64,000 nucleotides of DNA from Selaginella moellendorffii (lineage: Eukaryota; Streptophyta; Lycopodiopsida; Selaginellales; Selaginellaceae): contig NW_003314263.1 in assembly GCF_000143415.4 (NCBI RefSeq), positions 1,700,749 to 1,764,748 on the forward strand. The letters are read 5' to 3'. Shown here in pieces: positions 21,690 through 34,449 of this stretch (the first letter of the stretch is position 1; each line of letters starts with the position of its first letter). The notes below the pieces were generated by a model. The model searched no databases and was not told the origin of the DNA. It saw only the letters and a list, made by a program, of their open reading frames with translations. Position numbers and translations under genes: made by a program.

Positions 21690-23115
21690 TGTGGAGTTTA
21701 ATATTTATTGTTTTGATATTACATCATTAAATTAAGGTGGACCCTAAAAGGGTTTCAGTTAGTGGAGAAATCCAAGTGGGGAAATGGAAGAAATCCAGGA
21801 TGTCTTGGCGTCGCTCACTGGCGTGCTCAGGCAAGACCAGCTCCTCTTCTCCGGCGATCACTGGGATTCTACAACTCAAGGATTAGCACAATCTGCGAGG
21901 AGGACACTAACGTCTTGACTCCAATCTTCTTCCAGGACAGTCGGGCAAAAGGTTTATTAGACTTTGTGAACAGTCATCGCTCACTTGCTCGCATAGCGCA
22001 CCCGGATAAACTCCTTGAGCTTCTCGACTTGCGGCAGCGCCACTTTGGCCGAGGGATGCTCGGCCGCGGCCGCCAAGAGCTTGTGGAAACGCGGGCATTT
22101 CGCGGGCTTCAAGCCCATCACTTGCTCAACTCCTGGGATCCACACCGCATAGGGTGCCAGCAGCACATCCAAGAACGACATGCTCGCGCCACCAAAGAAG
22201 GGGCCCTCTTCCTCACTGCCCAGCTCCGCCAGAGCTCCCTCGAGAAGCAAACAGTTTTGGTTGAACTCCTCGTTCACGGCCGCGTCACCGTTACTACGCA
22301 AGAATCGCATCAAGGAGTCGAAAAGCTGTGTGATCGATAAGCAGGAAGAGTATAAAACCCGTAGCAGCAGATTTCTAGTAAGAGAATCCTACCTTTTTGT
22401 CGATGAAATCGCTCCAGAAGCGGTGCTGTGCGCGGAGGAATGCGTCCTGAGGCAAGAGTGGGCTAGTTTCGGGCCAGACCTCGTCGATGTAGTGGACAAT
22501 GATGGCCGATTCCAGGATGGGCTTGCCCTTGTGGATGAGAACGGGGACCTTCTTGTGAACTGGATTGGATTCGAGCAGGATCTTGCTCTTGTTGCCAAGG
22601 TCTTGGGGGAGATCTTCGTGCTCGATGCCTTTGAGCACTAGTGCAAGCTTGACTCGCATGGTAAAGACGCTGGGCCAAGCGCTGAGCAGTGTCACCTCTT
22701 GATCGCGAGAAGCCATGGCTGGAAAATTGACAGGGAAAGTTGGAAATGCGAATGGAATGAGGTTTGATTGAATGAAGGGTCGCGTTTTATAATATAAAGA
22801 GCGTCCTACGTGAATTTCCGAGAAGGCAGAGGAGAAGGCTGAAGGTAACAGGCTTAAACTTTAAACAATCGATTGATTTTGACTTTGGTCCTTCCATGAG
22901 CCTGAAGCTTAGCCCATTCTTCACGGTGATCGTATCCAACAGCAAAGCTCAAGCCCTGCTAATTGTCTCATCCAGAAATTCTTGAAACACTTTATTGGCC
23001 TTTTATTTTTGCTTGTTTTTTGCAGTAACTTGTGATCTCGAATACGAGGGCCTCCTGTTAAAAGAGTATCAGCCCAAAGTCATCAAATTAAACCCAGCAT
23101 GATCCTGTTCTTGAG
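21690..23115. repeat. Segmental duplication, copy 1 (GST block)
   Basis: Same order and orientation as 29735-31345: a shared left edge (ACACATTTGTGGA, then GGTGGACCCTAAAAGGGTTT), the whole GST gene with its intron and 5' leader, and upstream sequence as far as the phrase CCTCCTGTTAA. The GST part is almost identical, the flanks carry indels. Confidence 0.85.
21981..22716 (-). CDS. Tau-class glutathione S-transferase, copy 1
   Basis: Plant-specific Tau GSTs conjugate glutathione to xenobiotics and stress metabolites in the cytosol. Exons 22716-22393 and 22325-21981 with a 67-nt intron give 222 residues, the family norm. The thioredoxin-like N-domain has the catalytic Ser S16 in AWPSVF and the glutathione-binding E69-S70 in ILESAII, followed by VHYIDE. 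The C-domain has the helical Tau pattern with APYAVWIPG. The usual Pro after the active Ser is Val here (PSVF), whereas copy 2 at 30133-30869 keeps PSPF, so the two may differ in activity. The intron sits at the typical Tau GST position. Conserved 5' leader and promoter are shared with copy 2. Confidence 0.93.
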
Positions 23116-24434
23116 GAAAAAATACCCCAGTAATTATCTCACTATCTGTGAAAGTATTTCTTGCTATTCTCTTTTTTACCTCACAGTATGGAAGCACTCT
23201 GGATATTTGCCTATGCTCTTATTGAAATTCCTGACCTGTGGTGAGTTTTAATGCTTGCTCAAACTTAGAATAACTGTGAGTGAGTTATTGTAAAGGTTAA
23301 TAAGACTGGTAATTTTGTATGAAATAAAAATAATTAGAAGTATATGTTTTTAAAACCATCTCTAAAATTCTTTTATTTTTAATCTCAAGTCTTAAAAATC
23401 TGAAAATTTTAGATTCCTCATTAAACTTAGAGGGCTTATCCTCTTTGAAAGGAACTGTGGTTATAAATATAATAATACAGTTATAGAATTTTAGAATATG
23501 CTTTTTTATTTTAAAAATATCATACTAAATGTATTTTACTTGAAAAATAAGAACGTATAGAAATATCGATAAAATATAATAATTATTAAAATCTTTAAGA
23601 ACATTGCTAGTGGTTATATTTTTTCAATGTGAAATTGTGTTCTCTACTTATGTATATTAAAAAAATATACTTTCGACTCTAAAAAAGTGTAACCATTTCA
23701 CCTAAGCTGGAAGCACTATAGTTAGTTTTTTTTCGAGAGCGACAGTTGCTCTTGAGCACTTTCTTAAAGAGCCTTTTTAACACTCCTCAAACCCATGCTC
23801 ACTCCCACCCAAAGCTACTCACCTCTAATCCCAACCCCAACTTGATCTCACACTTGATTTCATTCAATGAATTCTTTATTGTTCTAGTTGTGGTTTCATT
23901 AGAGAGTTGGTTCCTTACAGTCTGCTACACAACCACCTTCTTTCATCCTCTGTCCAATTTAGAAACTTGAAATCTAAATCTTCCTATGTGTTCTTTACAT
24001 TCAAGTATTCCAGGAGACAAGTGCGATTGGCTCAAGTTCTTGGTTAATAAACCAAACTCATTTGTGCTTCTACAATGTGGTGGTGGTCAAGACACAATGG
24101 AAAACATAAAAGGCTTTTTGAGTGCTCACCACTTTCATGCTTCACTTCTACTTCTTGCCTTAAGTTTAAATTTGCATTAGATAGGTTATTTCATTTCATT
24201 TCATTTATTAAACATGACTTCCTCTTTAGCAAGTATGCCTCGGCTTTGCAAAGTATTAAGATGCATATGTCACCAATTGCCTCCATCTAGCATACATATT
24301 CATACTCACATCAACCTTGAATGTGCTAATGAAGAAACTAATCTCAGATGCTGACGGGATAATCAGCTTTATGGCACAGTTGAACGCAGAGCAGTGACGG
24401 AGAGTCACACGATTCAGATAGAAGTTTTTGGAAG
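23116..24434. other. Intergenic DNA
   Basis: AT-rich to 23700, then a more balanced stretch to 24300 with short open frames that resemble nothing. No gene supported. Confidence 0.5.
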
Positions 24435-24722
24435 TACTCGGTGAGAGACAATGGCAAGGCCGAGGTGGCCTTGCAGCTCTTTCGATCGATGCAACAGTGC
24501 TGTGGAGCAAACGCATGAACTTTTGCCACTGCGCTCCATGCTCCACTCTCTCAGCTGCTGAAGAATTGAGGTGAAAGTTTGTTTCGCTGCAACAAGGCAG
24601 CGAAGTTCATCGTCAAGCCCGAGACTGGGATGAGAACAGATCCTATCCTTTGCAATGTCTACGTGGGGAATGCTCTCATCGACATGTATGTGAAGTGCCA
24701 GGTGCTCAAGAGGTGTGATACC
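24435..24722 (+). pseudogene. PPR protein fragment
   Basis: Plus-strand frames read VALQLFRSMQQCCGANA, a stop, TFATALHAP, another stop, and then VYVGNALIDMYVKC, a standard PPR sequence. Two stops and the short length show that it is a relic. Confidence 0.7.
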
Positions 24723-25163
24723 ATTCGGTTTTATGCCAGATCAAGAAGATTTTTCTTGGCAACCTTTGCTCTCACAGTGAAAGATATCCGAGTGGAGCCA
24801 GCACTTTTGTGGCTGCTCAAGAATGCTAGCCCGGAAAGACAAGAGATAACTAAGCTCGTGAGACAACAGGACACTGATACGTTGAGCCAGCTCATGGCCC
24901 TGCTTGTCGGGGAGTTATCTTCAAAGAAGCACGTACTGGCTGCTTGCTCGCTCTAGTTGCGGAACAAGACATGGGCAAGGAAGGAGCTGCTGGATACGAG
25001 GCCTTCGACATGCTCAAAAAGCAAGGAGAAGCTGCCTCGGTGATAGCCAGGGTCTTTGCTCTTTGCAAGGACACGCCTCTTGCTCGTCAAGAACATCAAC
25101 GAGGAGGAGCCAGGGAGGATCAACCTTGCTACTCAGGCAGCATTAGCTCTGGCTTTAATTAGT
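24723..25163 (+). other. Unrecognised coding-like stretch
   Basis: Following the PPR relic there are overlapping open frames with biased, coding-like composition, such as EITKLVRQQDTDTLSQLMAL and AGYEAFDMLKKQGEAAS. The frame changes near 24950. I do not recognise the family. It could be the decayed remainder of a gene fused to or interrupted by the PPR scrap. Confidence 0.3.
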
Positions 25164-26825
<1,662 letters not shown>

Positions 26826-26906
26826 CGATGATGGACGTGTCTGTTCCAGCTCCCAAGTGCAGAGGAAAGAAGAACACAACCCAGAAGAACTTCTAGAGGT
26901 ATGCAT
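26826..26906 (-). pseudogene. P450 splice-junction fragment
   Basis: It matches 28270-28360, the intron and first codons of exon 2 of the P450 pseudogene, sharing GTGTCTGTTCCAGCTCCCAA and then the intron phrases GAACACAAC and GAAGAACTTC. A small duplicate of the intron end lies at 26805-26823. This is an isolated fragment, not a gene. Confidence 0.7.
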
Positions 26907-27723
26907 TTTTCTCGGAGTAAATTCATGATCAAAATACAAACACAACATCCTTCACCTTGGTGATTATTATAGATTGTCCTCCATATCAGGAGCAAGCACC
27001 CCTACATCCAGTGCAATTTGCTGGTAAGCTGCAGTCGCTATAGCAGACTCTATCCCTGGTCACGCCATTACACACAACAGAAGTGTATGTGCACACTTGT
27101 GGACAGACTGCAAAAACAACAACCAATAGCAGTGATTGAGAGGATGAATCCAGAGAGAGATTTACCTTGCTTGAGTGTTCTAAACGCTACCGCCTGCTCA
27201 GGCAACATACCTGAAACCATTCACAGAAAGCTGTCAATGAAACGGCAAAAGAAAAGATTCATCAACAATATCTACCCTGAGAAACAGTGAGGAGCAGCAA
27301 GATGATCAGGCCTGTTGCTTCCATTGCTTACACCACATGCCCCTTGTAGCCCCGGTGAGACTTTATACATGCTCAGTCAAATAGAACTCAAGCTGATGAT
27401 ATCAAATAGAACTCAAACTCTTGTATAAGAATTTCAACAAAATCCTTCTAACAACCAAACCAAGCTTGTCAAAGTTACAAAAGTTTGACTGCTCATTTGT
27501 ACATTAGTCGCCTGACTATTTCTTTCCTTCACAATTCAAGCATTTAGGAGATTTAAAAAAGAATTCAGAAACTATACAAAGCTTTGCTGATCCAAGCTGG
27601 TTTCTTCCTCTATAAGAAAAAGAAAGCTCAAAAAAAAAAAAAAAAAAAAACACTAAAGAAACACAGGAATTTCACCAGGAATACATTTGAAAATATTTAG
27701 AACGTATCAATTCTTATTAGGGC
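26907..27723. other. Intergenic DNA with a poly-A run
   Basis: A 20-base A run occurs near 27629-27648. No gene seen. The poly-A could mark an old retroposed end but there is no recognisable body beside it. Confidence 0.45.
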
Positions 27724-29259
27724 TTGCTCGAACGCGGAGTGGGATTTCCATCACTCGGCCATGGGATGCGCGTCCACACCCGGCGCCAAGCTCCACTGGA
27801 ATCGATGCAGCAGATTCGCGAGGGCGAGCTGGATAGTGATCAATCCCAGCGCCATCCCAGGGCAGCCGCGCCGCCCCGATCCAAACGGAAGGAGCTCGAA
27901 ATGCTTGCCGTGGACGTCAATGCTGGACCCCAGGAACCTCTCCGGGAGGAAATCGTCGGCGGATTTCCACAGGGCAGGGTCTCGGCCGATGGCATAGACA
28001 TTGACGAAGAGCCGCGTGCCCTTGGCGATGGCGAGCCCTGCGACGGTGGTGTCTTGGGTGGATTGGTGGGGGATGAGGAGCGGCGCTTGGCGGATGGAGG
28101 CGGAAGGTCTCCTTGATCACTGCGTGGAGGTATGGTAGATCTTGTTAGCTCGTGTTCTTGGATGATTTCCTGGCGGGCATTGCCGAATTTCGCGCGTAAT
28201 TCTTCCTGTGCTTTCTCCAGGGCTCTGGGATTGTTTAGCAGCTCCGCCATTGCCCATTGGATCGTGGTAATGGAGGTGTCTGTTCCAGCTCCCAAGAGAT
28301 TCTAGACGAGAAGAAAGAGTAAGAACACAACATGGAAGAACTTCCAAGGTATGGATTTTTTCTTTCTTTCTTCTTTTAGAGTACCTGGATGAGTGCCTTG
28401 ATGTTTCTAGCTTGATTGTTTGGATCTGGAGAGTCTAGAGACAAGAGTGTGTCGACGAAATCTCCATCTCCATCGTGAGCTTGAGTTTGCTCTCTGCTTT
28501 GCCTCGCAAGGACGTGCTGATCGACCACTTTTTGCAGGAACTCGTCCTGGATCTTGTGCAGGGCTTTCATCTTGGCGACGCTCGAGTCGAACCACCTGAG
28601 AAACGGGATGTAGTCGCCGATGTGGAACTCCCCGAGAAGAATGGTTCCTTGCTCTTGCATATGGATGAAGTCTCTGGTGGCCGCGAGCTCCTCCGTCGTC
28701 TCTCCGGATCCAAAGTAAGCCTTGTTCATCACCATCCGGGTGATGACGTTGAACGTAAACTCCGTCAGCAGATCTAGCAGCACGAAAGGTTCGCTCGTCT
28801 CCGCAACTTTTGCGATCTTCGCTAACAATCTCTGTAGCTCTTCCATCCTTGCCTGCTGCGATGAGGCGAGGCGACGGTCCGTCAGGAGTTCCACGACGCA
28901 CAGCTTCCTCATGCTCCTCCAGTGCTCGCCGTATGGAGCAAAAACCATGTCCTTGGAGTCGTAGAGGATGTACTTCGTGGTGAGCAACGTCGGCCTCGAC
29001 GCAAAGGTGAGATCCTGGTTTCTTAGAAACTCTCTCACCATCTCGTGGCTTGACGCGATCACCACGGGAACCGAGCCAAGCCGGAGCTTGACGAGGGGAC
29101 CATACTTTCGAGCGATCGTGAGGAGAGAGTGGTGAGGGAGCGGTAAAGATGGCCGATGATCGGCAGTGGGGTGGCGAGTGATGGCGCTACTCTCAGGTAG
29201 AACACGCTCGAGAAGACAACCAAGATCAAGAGAATTGCAAAACCAACTAAGAACTCCAT
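27724..29259 (-). pseudogene. Cytochrome P450 pseudogene (A-type, CYP71-clan-like)
   Basis: Heme monooxygenase of the endoplasmic reticulum, now broken. ATG at 29259 opens a membrane anchor (FAILLILVVFSSVFYL), then LPIIGHL. The frame shifts between this and TIARKYGPLVKLRLGSVPVV. The long middle section is open (exon 1 ends at 28385). An 83-nt intron leads to LLGAGTDTS, the oxygen-binding helix. Two more frameshifts occur near 28130 and 28065, around [20 protein letters not shown] (the K-helix ETFR) and the following LIPHQSTQ segment. The heme loop [16 protein letters not shown] is intact in the third frame, but the end is cut short after HPMAE. At least three frameshifts mean no active enzyme unless the assembly is wrong. 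It lies between the duplicated GST genes. Confidence 0.88.
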
Positions 29260-29734
29260 GGTCTCCAACGAGGTGAGCGTTCTTCTCTATTAAAGTTCCA
29301 TTGTGGTACTCACTCTTTGTGCCATAGAGTTTGTTCCTCCTCGTATAGGGGCCTTGCGAATCTCATGGTATGCTTACTTGCGAATCTCATTCTATTCGTT
29401 ATTTTTCAAGGAAATGCTCTTGATCATGGCTAAGCATCTATAATAATGATATAATAATGAGGTCTGATCTACCCAATGGCAGCCGTCAGATGGGAAGTAA
29501 CTGTTAAAGGCTTATTTTCTTAATTACGTCTTAGTGAATAATTACATTAATGTTTGCTCTTAGCCAATGGGAGGTGGTCAACTGCCTAAACTAGAGAAGA
29601 AGGTGGTGTGACGTGGGTCACATGTAAACTGTTGACCAGCATTAACATTTAACCTTTTGCAATGGAGACTTATCATTTGGATCTGATAATTTCCTCTAAT
29701 TCCCTTTAACAAATTTCATAATTTGCTTTGAGGA
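29260..29734. other. P450 upstream region, no gene
   Basis: Contains the former promoter of the P450 relic. A TGCGAATCTCAT phrase repeats at about 29354 and 29389. Nothing else. Confidence 0.5.
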
Positions 29735-31345
29735 AACACATTTGTGGAATTTAATATTTATTGTTTTGATATTATTCTAATTTAATTTTCAATTTAACAA
29801 AATTATAACAATCAAAACAGTGTTTACTAACTAAGTAGACCATAACCAGTCATTAGATTAAAGGTGGACCCTAAAAGGGTTTCAGTTAAGTAAGCATTTA
29901 GGATCCCCCTCTTCTCTCCTCGCTAGAGGATTGCCAGGCGGGGAAGTAGAAGAAATCCAGGATCGCTCACTGGCGTGCTCAGGCAAGACCAGCTCCTCTT
30001 CTCCGGCGATCACTGGGATTCTGTAACTCAAGGATTAGCACAATCTGTGAGGAGGACACTAACGTCTTGACTCCAATCTTCTTCCAGGACAGTCGGGCAA
30101 AAGATTTATTAGATTTTGTAAACAATCATCGCTCACTTGCTCTCAAAGTGAACCCGAATAAACTTCTTGAGCTTCTCGACTTGCGGCAGCGCCACTTTGG
30201 CCGAGGGGTGCTCGGACGCGGCCGCCAAGAGCTTGTGGAAACGCGGGCATTTCGCGGGCTTCAAGCCCATCACTTGCTCAGCTCCTGGGATCCACACCGC
30301 ATAGGGTGCCAGCAGCACATCCAAGAACGACATGCTCGCGCCACCAAAGAAGGGGCCCTCTTCCTCACTGCCCAGCTCCGCCAGAGCTCCCTCGATAAGC
30401 AAACAGTTTTGGTTGAACTCCTCGTTCACGGCCGCGTCACCGTTACTACGCAAGAATCGTATCCAGGAGTCGAAAAGCTGTGTGATCGATAAGCAGGAAG
30501 AGTATAAAACCCGTAGCAGCAGATTTCTAGTAAGAGAATCCATACCTTTTTGTCCATGAAATCGCTCCAGAAGCGGTGCTGTGCGCGGAGGAATGCGTCC
30601 TGAGGCAAGAGTGGGCTTGTTTCGGGCCAGACCTCGTCGATGTAGTGGACAATGATGGCCGATTCCAGGATGGGCTTGCCCTTGTGGATGAGAACGGGGA
30701 CCTTCTTGTGAACTGGATTGGATTCGAGCAGGATCTTGCTCTTGTTGCCAAGGTCTTGGGGGAGATCTTCGTGCTCGATGCCTTTGAGCGCTAGTGCAAG
30801 CTTGACTCGCATGGAAAAGGGGCTGGGCCAAGCGCTGAGCAGTGTCACCTCTTGATCGCGAGAAGCCATGGCTGGAAAATTGACAAGGAAAGTTGGAAAT
30901 GCGAATGGAATGAGGTTTGATTGAATGAAGGGTCGTGTTTTATAATATAAAGAGCGTGTTTAAGGTGGCTCCTACGTGAATTTCCGAGAAGGCAGAGGAG
31001 AAGGCTGAAGGTAACAGGCTTAAACTTTAAAAAATTGATTTGATTTTAACTCTGGTTCTTCCATGAGCCTGAAGCTTAGCCCATTCTTCAGGGTGATCGT
31101 ATCCAACAACAAAGCTCAAGCTTAGGCATTGACAATTGTCTCATGGCACATCCAGAAATTCTTGGAACACTTTATTGGCTTTTTATTATTACTTGTTTTT
31201 TGCAGTAACTTACGATCTCTCCTGGAATTTGGTGGAGCCTCCTGTTAAGAGTATCAAGAGGTCAGGCATTATAACTTGCAAAATCATGAGTATGGTCCAC
31301 CCAATGTTGCCCAAAGTCATCATTAAACTGAACATGATCTATTCT
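29735..31345. repeat. Segmental duplication, copy 2 (GST block)
   Basis: Direct-repeat partner of 21690-23115, about 8 kb away. It carries small insertions relative to copy 1, for example near 29770-29860 and 30957-30970. Confidence 0.85.
30133..30869 (-). CDS. Tau-class glutathione S-transferase, copy 2
   Basis: Exons 30869-30546 and 30477-30133, 68-nt intron, 222 residues. It differs from copy 1 at only about a dozen residues. The active site is the canonical AWPSPF with S16, and E69-S70 (ILESAII) for glutathione is kept. The C-terminus ends FIRVHFESK rather than FIRVRYASK. Near identity over exons, intron and 5' flank points to a recent duplication or gene conversion. Both copies look functional; copy 2 has the more typical catalytic loop. 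Confidence 0.94.
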
Positions 31346-31362
31346 TGAGGAAATCATTTACT

Positions 31363-31505
31363 TCAAATGCTTGGTTTGCTTAAGAGTAGTGTTATTTTTA
31401 TTTATTAATTTAATGAATCAAAATTGTAATTTATAATTATAATCATGCTCATAATTTATAAACACAAAATTAATTTTATTGAATATCAACCATTAGATGG
31501 TAAAG
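31363..31505 (-). mobile_element. MITE-like repeat, copy 3 (truncated, inverted)
   Basis: The reverse complement matches the right half of copy 2, from CCATCTAATGGTTGATAT to the end TAACACTACTCTTAAGCAAA. Its terminus GGTTTGCTTAAG is the same as the left end of copy 1, which supports terminal inverted repeats for the family. Confidence 0.7.
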
Positions 31506-31639
31506 CAAAGCATTTCAGCCGTTGCATATACACAATTTTTGGAGGATCAACCTACTGAATGTCATGCCGAAACTCATAAACTTATGGTCTAACTTGCTAC
31601 AACACCTAATATGATCCTTTCCATTGAGCAAAGAGCCCT

Positions 31640-32400
31640 TTATATAAATTACATATTGTAAGATAGAGAAAACAAATTAAATCAAGTCCTCAATTTTGTA
31701 CTTCACATATGGCAATGATGAGAGTTGTAGCATCATTGTTATCCCACTTATACGCGGCTCAGGTGTTCGGTAGACTTTACTTAGACAAGTGGAAGAATGC
31801 TTGTCAAATATTGATCCAACAACATAGCATCGGTAGCCTGTGGCAATCGTGAAGGTAAACCCAACTTCGTTGATAGTATTGGATTATGACCATATAGGAG
31901 TTTATATCGTGAAACAATAACAGAACTCTGCACTCTTGTGACATATGCATATCGAAGAGATTGTAAATAACCATCCCAATCCGAATGCTAAAAGTTCACG
32001 TACTTTGCAATTATCTTTTTGAAGGTTCGAACAAGTTGTTCCACTAAACTGTCTAATTGTGAATGATAAGCACTTGTGAAAGTGTGGTATATCCCCAACT
32101 AAGATGTCAAAACTTGAAATGCCTTAGCCATAAATGCGGTACTATTATTCGAAAGAACCTGCTTTGGACAGAATTACTGGAACACCACTTCATTGAGGAG
32201 GAAGTATCTAACAGTGTTAACAAGAGCACTAACTTCCATCCAATAAATCAAATAGTCAGAAGCAATAATGACATATTTATTGTCAGCAGTTAGTTGTGGA
32301 AAAGGTCCCATCAAATTAAATGCCATCAATTTAAATGGACAAGAAACCACAATTGACTCTAACTGTCCTTCTGCAGCACCAAGGGGAGTATTACGAGCTT
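31640..32400 (-). mobile_element. Ty3/gypsy integrase relic
   Basis: On the minus strand, frames read KLMAFNLMGPFPQLTADN, then VIIASDYLIYWMEV (catalytic core start), SNNSTAFMAKAF (second Asp region, Asp now Asn), and YHSQLDSLVEQLVRTFKKII (third catalytic region), with several stops. A dead integrase of a lineage different from A1/A2. The rest of the element is not seen. Confidence 0.75.
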
Positions 32401-32514
32401 AACACTAAACACAGCTATGCATATATCAAATAACATCACGTCACATCTTTAGCCAATAGAAAGACTTACATGTAAGCAACCAAATTTTCCATTCTACTTT
32501 AGCCATTTAACCAC

Positions 32515-33030
32515 TTGTGAGACATAAATCCTTGAGCCCCAAAGTGGAGACAAAAGGGTGCCACATGATAGTGGCCGAAGTGAAAGCCAAACGAGCATAA
32601 CACATTTGGATTAAAAGTTTTGACTTGAAAAGTCGAGAGTGGGATTGGAACTCTCAATGGAGTGCTCAAGGAACGAGCACGAAGCAAGCAAAAAGTGAGT
32701 CTTTAGAAAAGGGACACAAAAAGACCAACACATGACTCGAGATATACCTAAGTTGGAGTCCAAGATGGACCTGAGATGGAGTCTGAAATGGAGTTCAAGA
32801 TGGACCTGAGATGGAGTCCGAGATGGACCTGAGATGGAGTCCGAGATGGACCCAAGATGGAGTCCGAGATGGACCCGAGATGGAGTCCGAGATGGACTTG
32901 AGATGGAGTCTGAGGTCGAGTCCAAGATGGACTTGAGATGGAATTCGAGATCAAGACTGAGACTGAGACCGAGACCGAGATTGAGATTGAGACCGAGTTT
33001 GAGACCAAGTCCGAGACCCAATCGAAGTGC
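32515..33030 (+). mobile_element. LTR-like block B with internal tandem repeats
   Basis: Starts TGTGAGACATAAATCC and continues collinearly with 54764-55200 and, inverted, with 58430-57700. From about 32755 to 33010 it is a run of GAGATGGAGTCC and GAGATGGACC units. Start sequence and recurrence suggest an LTR or solo LTR of a second retroelement family, but the far boundary is not defined. Confidence 0.5.
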
Positions 33031-34449
33031 TTAGGCATGGTAGAAAGTGCAAAGCTACCCTCTTAGTCGGGAGGAGAATAACTAAAAGGAATGTATAAGG
33101 CCAAAAATAAATAATAAAGGGATAGAACTGTAGAAATTGAAGAGCATAGTCAAGGATGGTTATGCAAGTTGGGAGTGGAAAATCAAGTGGGTGCTCGAAT
33201 GTATTGCTATTGGCAACCATGATGCCATGAAGAGTCTAAAATATGGAATTAATCATGTTAGACCATATGACAATGAGAAGGCTTGCCAAAGGAGAGGCCT
33301 TAGTAAGCTAAGGGACAAAGCCCCTTCAATGTTCCCAAAGACAACTCTAAATAAGTTAGCACCTAGAAAGACAAGTGTAAATGGTTCATCGGAATGCACA
33401 AAATCAAAGTGGCACAACAGAAGCGTAGTTTTGAAGCTTACTATAAAGCAAGGCTATCAAAGTTGGGGAATTAGTTCCCGAGTGTTCAAAAATATAACTT
33501 TGAACAAAATTCGATAGTTGAGGACTTACACACTTATACATAAAACCTTGTTACATTTGTTGGGTGATTTGCTAAGTGAGATTGACAAGTTAGGGGAATA
33601 AAGACCTTAATTGGGGTGGCCTATAATGCCGAGTATGGAAGAGTCCAATCATGATCACAGATCTGTCAAATGAAAGGATTTGGCAATTCGGAGGAATTAA
33701 GTTCTTAAGCTGTGATTCATAGTGTGCTTTGGGTATAAGTTGGTGCATCGGCGTAGGGAGTCATGATAGGATCCTAGGTGATGCCATCTATAGATGCATA
33801 TATAAAGGTTGGTTCGAGTCCTAACGATTTAGTGCTTGGGTTCGAATCCCAACTCACTAGGGCATAGTGATGGTTTAGAATATGAGAACAATCATTTTTC
33901 GATGGTCATGGATTCTAAGTGAGGAGGTTGGCTTCAGTGCACTGCCAAGCAGGGGATTCCCCAGAGTTGTGATACACAATTAGATTGCTGTAAGTGACTA
34001 AAGTTTCCATTCTACTTTAGTCACTTAACCACACCTCTAGCCACTTGGAAGAGTTTCACTCATAGCCTCCATAAGTCTTATTCCAAACTTGGGGCTTGCT
34101 CCCCAAGAATGGCATCCTTACCACTCAACCTTTGCACTTGGTCCAAGTGCAAAATGTGTCCAATCCCATGACTGACACTCAAAGGTACCACCGACATATT
34201 AGTCTGTTATGCTAAAGCCATGCCTATTCACATTTGTCACACTAGTGATCCAACACCACTTATATCATAGTCCCGTCTCTCAAAGACTGGGCCATCCATT
34301 TATGAGTGATAATCACAGATCCACTCCTTAGCATCTTTAGAATGCCCACTGACATGGGGAACTGCCTTCCCCAATACCCCTTTTTCAGTCCCCACTAAGT
34401 CCCTTTCATTCCATGGCCCTTATAAGGCAAGACATCCAATGGGGGTCAT
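33031..34449. other. Decayed repetitive DNA related to 55.5-57.4 kb
   Basis: Phrases recur in the later inverted-repeat region, for example CTCAAAGACTGGGCCAT at 34277 and its variant near 56884. Others recur in reverse, for example TTGCTAAGTGAGATTG near 33570 and its complement near 56760. No protein frame is preserved. It is probably retroelement non-coding sequence. Confidence 0.5.

Noticed and set aside
33790-33860. Two tRNA B-box-like phrases (GGTTCGAGTCC, GGTTCGAATCC)
   Set aside because: No acceptor stem, D-arm or anticodon arm can be folded around them, and variants recur in the repeats at 45.6 and 56.5 kb, so they belong to a retroelement family.
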